Shown here piece after piece: positions 15,383 to 23,089 of a DNA stretch of 33,114 bases (position 1 is the first letter of the stretch; the number at the start of each line of letters is the position of its first letter). The stretch lies in contig JALHNL010000024.1 in assembly GCA_022843545.1 (NCBI GenBank), positions 1,525-34,638 of the forward strand. Direction: 5' to 3'. Below the pieces are notes generated by a model. That model saw only the letters and a program-made list of their open reading frames with translations, did no database searches and had not been told where the DNA came from. Both the position numbers and the translations under genes were made by a program. Origin of the DNA: Phycisphaerales bacterium (lineage in GTDB: Bacteria; Planctomycetota; Phycisphaerae; Phycisphaerales; UBA1924).

Positions 15383-15853
15383 TCAGAGGTTGTTGGCCGT
15401 GAGCGCCGAGCCGCCGCTGCCGGTGGCGGTCGTGGTGTTGGACGAGTTGGCGTAGAACCCGTACACGGGCGGGGTGGTGGTGTTGTCCACGAAGTACCGC
15501 CAGCCAAAGCTGCCGCTCGCGGTGCGGTTAGACCACTCGGTGGAGGTGGCGGCCGTCACGCTGGAGAGGTTGTTGTAGGGGTTGGCGGGGAAGGCATCCT
15601 GAAGGACCGTGCCCACGGTGGTGAGCTGCGCCAGCGTGGGGTAGGCGGGCGTGCCGTTGAGCGACGCGTTGGCGTAGAAGTTCCCGATCGCCGAGCGGAT
15701 GTTGCCCAGCGTGCCCTGCATCGCGCTGGTGCGGGCCCGGTCGGTGTAGTCAAAGTAGCGGGGAACCGCCACGCCCGCGAGGATCGCGAGCACGATGATG
15801 ACGGCGATGAGTTCGATGAGCGTAAAGGCGGCATTCCGACGTGAAGCGATCAT
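15383..15853 (-). CDS. GspG-like major pseudopilin
   Basis: A 156-residue pilin-like protein, the expected main subunit of the pseudopilus. Start ATG 15853 has GAGGAG 6 bases upstream, the best ribosome binding site in the operon. The prepilin site reads NAA-FTLIEL, with Ala9 before the cut instead of Gly, Phe+1 and Glu+5 (Glu14). The hydrophobic helix leads to [20 protein letters not shown], the usual GspG/PilE helix. The C-terminal part is Thr/Asn/Ser-rich with aromatic residues (FGWRYFVDN). It stands apart from gspF (73 bases) and gspH (83 bases), unlike the overlapping neighbours, which suggests separate control of its level. Confidence 0.88.
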   Translation of the reverse strand: MIASRRNAAFTLIELIAVIIVLAILAGVAVPRYFDYTDRARTSAMQGTLGNIRSAIGNFYANASLNGTPAYPTLAQLTTVGTVLQDAFPANPYNNLSSVTAATSTEWSNRTASGSFGWRYFVDNTTTPPVYGFYANSSNTTTATGSGGSALTANNL

Positions 15854-15880
15854 GTTTGACTCCTCGGATCACACGGTGAG

Positions 15881-15922
15881 GCGTACTCAAGGGGGTACGC
15901 GACATCCCCCGACAGATATCTG
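15881..15922 (-). promoter_or_regulatory. Leader of the major pseudopilin gene with hairpin and palindrome
   Basis: Between gspF and gspG the minus strand carries the palindrome CAGATATCTG (15913-15922) and then a small hairpin, GCGTAC/GTACGC (15881-15886 with 15895-15900). The palindrome is AT-rich for this genome and could be an operator or part of a promoter -10 region, but I see no matching -35. The hairpin would sit in the 5' leader ahead of the strong ribosome binding site. Confidence 0.4.
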
Positions 15923-15926
15923 CGCA

Positions 15927-17129
15927 TCAACCCACAAGGTTGACCATGTTCCACATAGGAAGGAAAATCGCAAGCCCTACAACCAGCACAAGCCCCGCAA
16001 GCCCGACGATCAGCAACGGCTCGATCGCCTGGGAGAGCACCTTCGTGAGGTGCGACGTCTCCCGGTCGTAGTGGCGGGCGACCACCCGGCACATCTCCGA
16101 GAGTTCGCCCGAGGCCTCGCCGGCCGAGAGCATGCGGCGCGAGAACTGGCTCAGATAACGGCACTTCTTCAGGGCGTCCGCCAGGCGGTCCCCGCCGCGC
16201 ACCCGTTCGATCAGCATGTCCGCATCGCGCTTCATCGCGGCGCGGCCTGAAGAACGACCGGCCATGTCGATGCTCTCCAGCAGCGGCACGCCCGACGACA
16301 CGCCCATCCCCAGGATGTGCGCGAAGCGGGAGATCGCCAGACCCGGCAGGATGCGCCCGATAATCGGCACGCGGTGCAGCGCGCCCTCGATCCAGGCCCG
16401 GCCCGCCGGGGTGCGCCACGCGCGGCGCGTGGCGAAAATCAGCGAGCCGATCACCAGGGCGTACAGCCACCAGTAGGACTGGATGGAGTCGCCAACAGCC
16501 CCCAGCACGCGGGTCAGCCACGGAAGCTCAACCCCGCGCTGAGCGAACATCCGCGCGAACTTCGGAACAACATACCCCACCAGGAACGTGCACCCCAGCA
16601 GCAGCATGCCCATCACGATGGCCGGGTACGTCAGCGCGCTCTGAACCTGCCGGCGCGTCTCCTCCTGCCGCTCCATCATGTCCGACAGCAGGTCCAGCAC
16701 CTTGATGAGGTTGCCGCTGGACTCGGCGGAACGGACGGTCTCGATGTAAGTCGCGCCGAACACCCCGGCGTGGGCCCTGAGGGCCTCCGAGAGCGTCTCG
16801 CCGGCTTCGATGCGCTGCGCGAGGTTCGTGATGATGCCCTTCAGCCGCGGGTCGGTTTCCTGCTCCGCCAGGCAAACCAGCACCTCGCTGATCGACACCC
16901 GCGCCGCCAGCAGAACGCTGAGCTGCGCCGTGAAGTGGGCGAGCACCTTGGCCGGAACGCGCCCGCTCCCCAGCAGCGACCCCGTCCGCGACTCGGTGAG
17001 GCTCAAGGGCGTGAGCCCCTGCGAGCTCAACTGCCGCACGGCCTCGGCGCGGGAGGCCGCCGTGGCCACTCCGCTGCGGGAGCGTCCCCGTTGGTCAACC
17101 GCGCGGTACTGGAAAGCGACCGTGCTCAT
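15927..17129 (-). CDS. gspF: GspF/PilC-like inner-membrane platform protein
   Basis: A 400-residue polytopic protein of the T2SS/T4P platform that couples the GspE motor to pseudopilin addition. The N-terminus FQYRAVDQRGRSRSG is the family opening. The two homologous cytoplasmic domains (FTAQLSVLLAARVSISEVL at about 66-84; FAHILGMGVSSGVPLLESID in the second half) each precede a hydrophobic pair, with helices near MGMLLLGCTFLVGYVV, YWWLYALVIGSLIF and the C-terminal IVGLAGLVLVVGLAIFLP. Start ATG 17129 overlaps the gspE stop (ATGA); the longer frame upstream is the antisense-like Arg-rich shadow of gspE and is rejected. Confidence 0.95.
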   Translation of the reverse strand: MSTVAFQYRAVDQRGRSRSGVATAASRAEAVRQLSSQGLTPLSLTESRTGSLLGSGRVPAKVLAHFTAQLSVLLAARVSISEVLVCLAEQETDPRLKGIITNLAQRIEAGETLSEALRAHAGVFGATYIETVRSAESSGNLIKVLDLLSDMMERQEETRRQVQSALTYPAIVMGMLLLGCTFLVGYVVPKFARMFAQRGVELPWLTRVLGAVGDSIQSYWWLYALVIGSLIFATRRAWRTPAGRAWIEGALHRVPIIGRILPGLAISRFAHILGMGVSSGVPLLESIDMAGRSSGRAAMKRDADMLIERVRGGDRLADALKKCRYLSQFSRRMLSAGEASGELSEMCRVVARHYDRETSHLTKVLSQAIEPLLIVGLAGLVLVVGLAIFLPMWNMVNLVG

Positions 17130-18820
17130 GCCGCGAGCCTCGCTTCCCTGTCGGCGGGGTCGGCGTCCAGCGCCATCGACCCGGCCACCCGGAGCACCTC
17201 GTCGAGCGTGGTCTGTCCGAGGCTGGCCTTCTCCAGGCCGTCGCGCCACATGGGGACCATGCCCGCGTCCAGCGCCGCGCGCCGGAGTTTGGCGCCGGCG
17301 AGATCAGCGTCGACCGCGCCCTGGAGGGCGGTGGTCATCCGCATGAATTCGTAGAGCCCCACGCGCCCGCGGAAGCCCGTGCTCGCGCACTTCGGGCAGC
17401 CCGCGCCGCGCCTCAGGTGGGCCGGTCGCTGCGTCATGCCGAAGCGGCCCAGCAGATTCGCGTCGGCCTCGTCGGGCTTGGCGCACGACTCGCACACCCG
17501 CTTGGCCAGCCGCTGCGCGATGGCGCACAGCACCGCCGAGTTGATGGCGAACGACGGCACCCCGAAGTTCCTCAGACGGCTGATCGCGCCGGGCGCGTCG
17601 TTGGTGTGAAGGCTCGAGAGAACCAGGTGGCCCGTGAGCGCGGCCTGCATGGCGATGCGCGCGGTCTCCTCGTCGCGGATCTCGCCCACCAGCACCACGT
17701 CGGGGTCCTGCCGGAGGATCGACCGCAGCGCGCCCGCGAACGTCATCCCGATCTCGGTGTTGACCTGCACCTGCCGCACCAGCGGCAGCCGGATCTCGAC
17801 CGGGTCTTCGATCGTCACGATGTTCAGGTCGGGGCTGTTGATGTGCTTGAGCGCGGCGTACAGCGTCGTGGTCTTGCCCGAGCCGGTGGGCCCCGTCGCC
17901 AGGATCATCCCGTTGGGCGAGTCGAGCAGGTCCTGCATCGCGCTCGAGTCCCGCGGGTTCATCCCCAGCTCGCCGAACCCCTTGATCGACCCGCCGCTGG
18001 CCAGCAGCCGCAGCACCACGTTCTCGCCGCAGACCGTGGGGATGAGCGACACGCGCACGTCAACGCTCCGCCCCGAGGCCATGAAGCGGAACTTGCCGTC
18101 CTGGGGGCGGCGCGTCTGCGTCAGGTCGAGGTTGGCCATCACCTTCAGGCGCTGGACGATGCCCGCGTGGGCCGAGAGCGAAGGCCCCTGCTGGGGCTGC
18201 AGCGTGCCGTCGATGCGGTAGCGCAGGTGCAGTTGCTGCTCGTCGGGTCCGATGTGGATGTCGCTGGCGCCGCGCTCAACCGCCTGCATGATGATCTGGT
18301 TCACCGCCGCAACGATCGGCTCCTTGCCGGTCGTGAGGTTCACCGCGTCGCGCGCCGTGGTGTTCTCGGACTCCGCGCCGCCCGCCGCAAGGGCGTAGGC
18401 CCGCTCGATCAGCGTCAGCAGCGTCGTCCGCTCGCACAGCACCGGTTCAACGTCGATCTTCAGCACCGCACGCAACTGGTCCACCGCCCGCAGGTCCAGC
18501 GGGTTGAGCATCCCCACGGTCGCCACCTGGTCGATGACGAACAGCGGGAACGCGCCCAGAGCTTCGGCGATCGCCCGCGGCAGCCGCGCGCAGTTGCGCA
18601 GGTCGATCTCGAAGCGCGAGGGGTCCACAAAGGGCACCTCGCACACCACCGCGCGAGTGATCGCCACGTCCGAGGCCGACATCAGCCCCAGCGAGACCAG
18701 CGCGTCCAGCACGTTCACGCCCGACTCCGCCGCACGCCGTTTGGCGCGCTCAACCCCCTCAGGGGTCACACGCTGCTCCTCGAGCAACGCGGCGATCACG
18801 ATGTCGGCTTCGCTCAACAT
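17126..18820 (-). CDS. gspE: GspE/PilB-type secretion ATPase
   Basis: A 564-residue hexameric cytoplasmic ATPase that powers pseudopilus assembly. The N-terminal region (about 1-140) is a GspE/MshE-N-type domain. The catalytic half shows GASDIHI (184-190), the arginine-containing stretch about 194-265, Walker A GPTGSGKT (310-317), Asp box IEDPVE (337-342), Walker B VVLVGEIRDEE (375-385) and His box TGHLVLSSLHTND (396-408). Two CxxC pairs (Cys443/446 and Cys475/478) form the zinc-binding element found in GspE and PilB. Length and motifs are complete. It sits 20 bases after the PilZ-like gene and overlaps gspF. No retraction ATPase (PilT) is present nearby, which favours a T2SS-like or non-retracting machine. 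Confidence 0.97.
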   Translation of the reverse strand: MLSEADIVIAALLEEQRVTPEGVERAKRRAAESGVNVLDALVSLGLMSASDVAITRAVVCEVPFVDPSRFEIDLRNCARLPRAIAEALGAFPLFVIDQVATVGMLNPLDLRAVDQLRAVLKIDVEPVLCERTTLLTLIERAYALAAGGAESENTTARDAVNLTTGKEPIVAAVNQIIMQAVERGASDIHIGPDEQQLHLRYRIDGTLQPQQGPSLSAHAGIVQRLKVMANLDLTQTRRPQDGKFRFMASGRSVDVRVSLIPTVCGENVVLRLLASGGSIKGFGELGMNPRDSSAMQDLLDSPNGMILATGPTGSGKTTTLYAALKHINSPDLNIVTIEDPVEIRLPLVRQVQVNTEIGMTFAGALRSILRQDPDVVLVGEIRDEETARIAMQAALTGHLVLSSLHTNDAPGAISRLRNFGVPSFAINSAVLCAIAQRLAKRVCESCAKPDEADANLLGRFGMTQRPAHLRRGAGCPKCASTGFRGRVGLYEFMRMTTALQGAVDADLAGAKLRRAALDAGMVPMWRDGLEKASLGQTTLDEVLRVAGSMALDADPADREARLAA

Positions 18821-18839
18821 GCGTACTGGTTCCCACGGC

Positions 18840-19286
18840 TCACGCCGCCTGATCGCCCTTCTTCACAAACGCCACCACGCGGTCGATCACCCCCGCCATC
18901 TCGGGCGAAGGGGCCGACAGCGAGCAGCCCAGGTAGTACGTGGGGCCCCGGTCCGCCATCTGCACACGCATCACCTTCAGCGGCGCGGTCAGCTTCTCGC
19001 CGCCCACGTCCACCTCCACGTTCACGCGGCACAGCCGAGGCAAGTACACCGCGCTCTTCAGCCCCAGCCCGCCCTTGCCGCAGTCCACCACCGACACCGG
19101 GATCCCCTCAGCGGGTGCGCCGCTGGTCACAGGGCGGACCGCCGAGTCATGCTCAGAGGCGACGCGCAGCACGCCACCCAGCCGGCAGTCATACCGCTGG
19201 TGCTGACGAACGCTCTGGGGGTCTTCGGGTGTAGGCACCCATCGCATTTCGGCCGCAAGCCTCAGCCTCTTGACGCGTTCCGCCAA
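18840..19286 (-). CDS. PilZ-like (putative c-di-GMP-binding) protein
   Basis: A 148-residue cytoplasmic protein at the head of the secretion operon. It has the PilZ pattern: an RxxxR element in RQHQRYDCR (Arg27/Arg31/Arg35), then beta strands with VSVVDCGKGGLGL (65-77), where the usual DxSxxG is DxGxxG. The serine-to-glycine change may weaken ligand binding. The C-terminal strands VMRVQMADRGPTYYLGCSL fit the PilZ barrel. The frame opens with TTG 19286; an ATG at 19247 would also keep the domain whole, and neither has a clear ribosome binding site. By context it could tune the GspE motor through c-di-GMP, as PilZ-domain partners do in other pilus systems. Confidence 0.7.
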   Translation of the reverse strand: MAERVKRLRLAAEMRWVPTPEDPQSVRQHQRYDCRLGGVLRVASEHDSAVRPVTSGAPAEGIPVSVVDCGKGGLGLKSAVYLPRLCRVNVEVDVGGEKLTAPLKVMRVQMADRGPTYYLGCSLSAPSPEMAGVIDRVVAFVKKGDQAA

Positions 19287-19338
19287 AAGGGGAACCCCTG
19301 TTCACCCATTGGGGTGGGCGCGGCCTGCACGGTTCAAC

Positions 19339-21252
19339 TTATCCAGACACTATTGCCCGCAAAGCCGGCATGAAATCCGTCTCCACGACGTGATCCCAGC
19401 TCATCTTGCTTGCAAGAACCTGTCCGATCTCCAGGTACCGGCGGCGATCGTCGTCGTGCCGCGGCAGACGGGCCATGACCTTCGCAGCCAGGTCGGCGCA
19501 CACGCGTTCTTCGATCGCGTTGCGGGTGGCGCTGGGCATGTGGACGACCGAGGCCAGATCAAGCTCACCGCCCGGCGCGGCCGGTGCTTCGATCCCGTGC
19601 GTGAAGTCGCCGATGAGCACGAGGGGGCAGGTTTGCTCGGTCATGCCGGTGTCGCGCATCGCGCGCTGCACCAGACCCACGCACCCGCACACGCTCGACA
19701 CCACGCACACGCCCCCGGCGTGGAGCGGTTCCAGCATGGCGATGCCGAAGGGCTCGTACACCGACATCCCCAGCTCCATGTCGGCGGCGCGGCGCAGGTC
19801 TTCGACGGTCATGCCATCGGGGGCCGCATCGCCCAGGCGGTCGCGCGAGAAGCCGAACTGATTCACCAAGATCGGGCGGATCGCCGCCTCCCCGCCGTGG
19901 ATCTCAACGATCCGCTGCGAGAACGCCTCCATGCCGCGGTAAAGGCCGACCTCCGCACCCGCCAGGTCGGGGAAGCCCTCCCGGTGATGAGCGGGCCAGC
20001 CATAGGCCCGGGCCATCTGGTCGGCCTGATCCTTGTTCCGCACGTTCGCGCCGCAGGTCAGCAGCACATAGGCGGCGGTCTTGCCCGCCTTGCGCAGCAT
20101 GGGCTCCAGGTGCAGGCCCAGCTTCTGATCGCGCCACAGTCCCTTGCTGGGCACGGGTCTCGTGACGTGCGTGAACAGATAGTCGGGCACGAAGCCCAGC
20201 ACGTTCTTGAGCCAGGTGTTCACCAGCGTCCGCGACTGCTGCTTCTCGTTCCACGTCACCTTCGGGGCGGGCAGGCCGTTGTACGCCACCTTCACCGGTT
20301 CGCGCGTCATTTCCTCGTTCAGGAACTGCAGTTCGGCCTTGGTCTCAGGCCCCACCGCCAGGCACACGTCCAGGTTGTGCGTCCGGCTCACCAGCGCGTG
20401 CCGGGCGAAGTCGGCCTGGCTGCCAAAGACCTGCTCCACATGCCGGCCCTGCTGCATCGCGGCCCGCATCGCGGGGTAGAACGCCGCGTCATGCCCCGGC
20501 AGAGCCTCGCAGATCCGCCGCGCCGTGGAGCATTCGTGGGCGTGGAAGACCGTGCGGAAGCGCGTCCGGTCGGTCGCGCAGCGCAGGGCGGTGGCCATGC
20601 CCATGAACTCATGCGAGATGAGCACCGCCGGCAACTCCGACCGGTGCAAGAGCGCGCACAGCGCGTGATACGCCGGGTCCGCCAGTCGGCAGTATTCCTC
20701 GTAGTCCCACGAGTACTCGTACAGCCGGCTGTCAACCCCAAACCTCTCCCACAGCATCCACTTCAAAGCGCCCAGCCGCGTCGCGTCGGGGTTGTTCACA
20801 TCGATGAGCAGCACGTCGGCGGTGGTGGTGCGCTCGTGATCGTGCGAGGCCCCGGGCTCGTGAAAGACGCGCGTGCCGTACACGATCTTGACCCCAAAGG
20901 CCCACTCCACCGGGCGCAGAATCGCCCCGAAGCCCGAGGGGTCGTGGTTGTCAGGCCCGCTGTAGTGGCAAACCGTCGCGTACGGCCCCAGCCGCTCGAT
21001 GGGCTTCTCGACCTTGGCGTCGGCGTAAGGCAGCGGCCCGACCAGGATGTCGTGCTTCACCGCGGCGCGATATGCCCGCGCGGTCAGCAGACCTTGCAGC
21101 ACGGTGCCGATCCCGCCCATGTGCTCGATCGCCTCGTGGGTCACGTGCACGACCGTCAGCTTCTCGGGCGGGGCGTGGTGATTGGTCTTGGCGTGCAGCG
21201 GGTGCGGCGAGCCGTGTTGAGGAGCGTGAGAGCGGGAGTGACCGTGCGCCAT
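19339..21252 (-). CDS. Glycogen/starch-synthase-like glycosyltransferase with His-rich N-terminus
   Basis: A 637-residue GT-B glycosyltransferase. The N-terminal domain has HMGGIGTVLQGL (44-55), the sugar-nucleotide glycine loop; the GGI-TVLQ wording is close to eukaryotic-type (GT3) glycogen synthase, while bacterial GT5 enzymes read KTGGLADV. FHAHECS (about 236-242) corresponds to the HAHEW motif. The C-terminal domain has RPVPSKGLWRDQKL (365-378) with the Arg/Lys pair, and YEPFGIAMLE (499-508) with the catalytic E-x7-E (Glu500, Glu508). Residues 1-28 contain eight histidines and may bind metal. ATG 21252 lacks a visible ribosome binding site. The product is probably glycogen or a related alpha-glucan, but donor and acceptor cannot be read from sequence. 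Confidence 0.82.
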   Translation of the reverse strand: MAHGHSRSHAPQHGSPHPLHAKTNHHAPPEKLTVVHVTHEAIEHMGGIGTVLQGLLTARAYRAAVKHDILVGPLPYADAKVEKPIERLGPYATVCHYSGPDNHDPSGFGAILRPVEWAFGVKIVYGTRVFHEPGASHDHERTTTADVLLIDVNNPDATRLGALKWMLWERFGVDSRLYEYSWDYEEYCRLADPAYHALCALLHRSELPAVLISHEFMGMATALRCATDRTRFRTVFHAHECSTARRICEALPGHDAAFYPAMRAAMQQGRHVEQVFGSQADFARHALVSRTHNLDVCLAVGPETKAELQFLNEEMTREPVKVAYNGLPAPKVTWNEKQQSRTLVNTWLKNVLGFVPDYLFTHVTRPVPSKGLWRDQKLGLHLEPMLRKAGKTAAYVLLTCGANVRNKDQADQMARAYGWPAHHREGFPDLAGAEVGLYRGMEAFSQRIVEIHGGEAAIRPILVNQFGFSRDRLGDAAPDGMTVEDLRRAADMELGMSVYEPFGIAMLEPLHAGGVCVVSSVCGCVGLVQRAMRDTGMTEQTCPLVLIGDFTHGIEAPAAPGGELDLASVVHMPSATRNAIEERVCADLAAKVMARLPRHDDDRRRYLEIGQVLASKMSWDHVVETDFMPALRAIVSG

Positions 21253-21337
21253 GGGCGGTGTGTCCGGGAAGTGAGGTGGCCGACGGTAGCCGGGGCCGTA
21301 GGGGCGGAGCGGGCGCCGCGATCATCCTCGGCGGGAT

Positions 21338-21589
21338 TCACGACAACCTGACCGTGAGCCGTCCGCCTTGGGCGACCTCGACCACTACGGATCGGTCGGG
21401 CGTACGCAGCACTGAACCCGGAGCCAGAGTCCGGACCACGCCGGGCAGGTCCGTCGTCCGCGCCGACAGCACACTGGGCGGTCGCCCGGGCTCGAGCACT
21501 TCGATAGCCGCCACCGCCCGTTCAGCCAACCAACCGGCGATCCACACCGCGGGATCAGCCCCGGGCGGGGGCGAAATCGGCCCCGTCAC
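21338..21589 (-). CDS. Short unknown protein coupled to the membrane protein gene
   Basis: An 83-residue frame starting with GTG 21589 that overlaps the stop of the upstream membrane protein gene (GTGA, 21586-21589). It begins with a proline-rich stretch and ends in strand-like segments (GSVLRTPDRSVVVEVA, then GRLTVRLS). There are no cysteines, no membrane helix and no known motif. The overlap is the main reason to accept it. It may be an accessory of the membrane protein. Confidence 0.5.
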   Translation of the reverse strand: MTGPISPPPGADPAVWIAGWLAERAVAAIEVLEPGRPPSVLSARTTDLPGVVRTLAPGSVLRTPDRSVVVEVAQGGRLTVRLS

Positions 21590-22809
21590 GACGCCGCCGG
21601 GGGAGTGGGGGGAGCAGAAGACGCGGGGGGCGTCGCCGCGGGCGCCGTCGCGGCCGCCGCGGTGCCCGGGACCATGCCGGGCATCCAGATCTCCTCAACC
21701 TCCTGCCCGTCGGCGAGCTTGCGCATGAGCAGATAGAGGATGGTGCCGGCGCACAGGATGTAGCTCACCACAAAGCCAGCGAGCAGGCCAAAGGGCACCA
21801 GCGTCCAGATCTCGCCGATGAACCCGCTGTTGCGGCGCATCCAGTTCGCGTCGGTGGCGCGGGAACGTTCCAGCAGACCGGTGGTCCCGTTGGCGATGTC
21901 CACCACCAGGTACACCACCGTCGCCACCAGGCTGTACGCCAGCACACCGGCGAAGACGATCACGAAGACGTAGAGCACCAGCTTGAACGGCTTGGAGAAC
22001 ACATACGCGTACGCCCGCTGGATGGCGTCGTACGCGTCGGTGCCCTCGCTGGCGATGGCCGGGGCCAGCATCGGGGCGGAGACGAAGTACGCGATCGCGA
22101 TGACCGAGATGACCAGCGCGACCAGCAGGTAGACGAAGTACACCAGCGAGAAGATGAACGCCGGGATGCCGCTCCAGCCGTACATCAGCCAGCCGATCCC
22201 CGCCATGCCCAGCGCCAGCAGCCAGATGATCGCCAGCGGAGCGGCGAAGGCGAAGAACAGGCTCCAGAAGTTCTTCATCGCGAAGGAGATGCTCTTGCCC
22301 ATGCTGATCCGCACGTCGGCCGCGAATTCGCACGCCGCCGAGCGAGAGATGGCGCCCGCGAGCACCGCGAAGATCGCCAGGAAGAGCGGGGCCACAAAGA
22401 CCATCCAGAAGGTCGCCTTGGAGTCCAGGATGGTCCAGGGGTCCTTGATGAACAACTGGTACAACTGGCTGGAGACGCCGCGAGAGTTCACCCCGCGGAT
22501 CGAGATGCCGTTGAGAATCGTGGTCACCCCGCTCTCCACCAGATCGATGATCCGCTGGAAGGGGCCGTTGCGCATCGCCGAGTCCGCGGCGGGCTTGAAG
22601 ATCGCGACGAAGAGCTTGTCGAGCCCCGCCAGCGCCAGCACCACCAGACCCGCCAGCACCAGCCGCCCAGGCCCCAGCGCCATCGGGATCGCCTTCAGCA
22701 ACTTGGGCCAGTGCCAGTGCTGCGACAGGTCCGACCAAGTCGCCGGCGTCCGGGCGATCGGGGGCAGGGCGGAATTCGACGAACTGGCGGCGCTGGTGCT
22801 TTGTGACAT
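21586..22809 (-). CDS. Multi-pass inner-membrane protein of unknown function
   Basis: A 407-residue protein with about six to seven hydrophobic helices, for example LVLAGLVVLALAGL, FWMVFVAPLFLAIFAVLAGAI, FFAFAAPLAIIWLLALGMAGI, IFSLVYFVYLLVALVISVIA, LVLYVFVIVFAGVLAYSLVA and VPFGLLAGFVVSYILCAGTI. A conserved-looking cytoplasmic phrase, ASEGTDAYDAIQRAYAYV, lies before the fifth helix; this DAxxRAxxYV pattern is common in DUF4013/YIP1-like membrane proteins. The C-terminus is an Ala/Pro-rich tail. The start ATG 22809 has GGAGGG 9 bases upstream. It is divergent from lemA. No transport or enzymatic motif is seen, so no function is given. Confidence 0.8.
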   Translation of the reverse strand: MSQSTSAASSSNSALPPIARTPATWSDLSQHWHWPKLLKAIPMALGPGRLVLAGLVVLALAGLDKLFVAIFKPAADSAMRNGPFQRIIDLVESGVTTILNGISIRGVNSRGVSSQLYQLFIKDPWTILDSKATFWMVFVAPLFLAIFAVLAGAISRSAACEFAADVRISMGKSISFAMKNFWSLFFAFAAPLAIIWLLALGMAGIGWLMYGWSGIPAFIFSLVYFVYLLVALVISVIAIAYFVSAPMLAPAIASEGTDAYDAIQRAYAYVFSKPFKLVLYVFVIVFAGVLAYSLVATVVYLVVDIANGTTGLLERSRATDANWMRRNSGFIGEIWTLVPFGLLAGFVVSYILCAGTILYLLMRKLADGQEVEEIWMPGMVPGTAAAATAPAATPPASSAPPTPPAAS

Positions 22810-23089
22810 GCCTCTCATCCCTCCGGGCGCGCGGACGCCCGCGTGCGATTCATCATGGTGGGAGCCCCTGGTGGGGACCACCCCTGGCCTTGCGGACCCG
22901 CGCTTGCACAAGCGGGCCCGCTCTTGGCATACTACATGATCGGAGCCCTCCCAACAGCCTGTTCACATTCGGTTCGGATCGCCCCCAAACCCTGCCCGAC
23001 CCCCCCGACGCAACCCGACAGCCCGCTTCCCGAATCACTCCCCCGAACACCTCTCCGGCCCCCCGGGGCCGGCGATCAAGGAGCCCCGC
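22810..23089. promoter_or_regulatory. Divergent control region with several small hairpins
   Basis: This 280-base gap must hold the promoters for lemA and the divergent membrane gene. Visible structures are GGTGG/CCACC (22870-22882), CGCTTG/CAAGCG (22901-22914) and, next to lemA, a longer GC hairpin listed separately. The minus-strand text around 22907-22915 (CGCTTGTGC) also occurs in the palindromic element near 26489, so a worn copy of that repeat is possible. No confident -35/-10 pair could be picked. Confidence 0.4.
23055..23072 (+). promoter_or_regulatory. GC hairpin in the lemA leader
   Basis: CCGGCCCC and GGGGCCGG form a perfect stem (7 to 8 pairs) around CC. It lies just before the ribosome binding site AAGGAG (23078-23083) of lemA, close enough to affect ribosome access. 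It lacks a T-tract, so it is not a typical terminator. Confidence 0.45.

Noticed and set aside
17417-19234. Plus-strand open frame of 605 codons opposite gspE and the PilZ gene
   Set aside because: Antisense shadow of gspE, which has every ATPase motif; the composition is Arg/His/Gln/Leu-rich with no domain.
8788-19286. Reading the operon as a retractile type IV pilus
   Set aside because: There is no PilT, no PilY1 and no PilQ, and the order matches gsp genes better; a secretion-type pseudopilus is the simpler view, though not proven.
19270-21351. Plus-strand open frame of 693 codons opposite the glycosyltransferase
   Set aside because: Shadow frame rich in His, Arg, Gln and Val; the minus-strand frame carries recognisable GT-B motifs.
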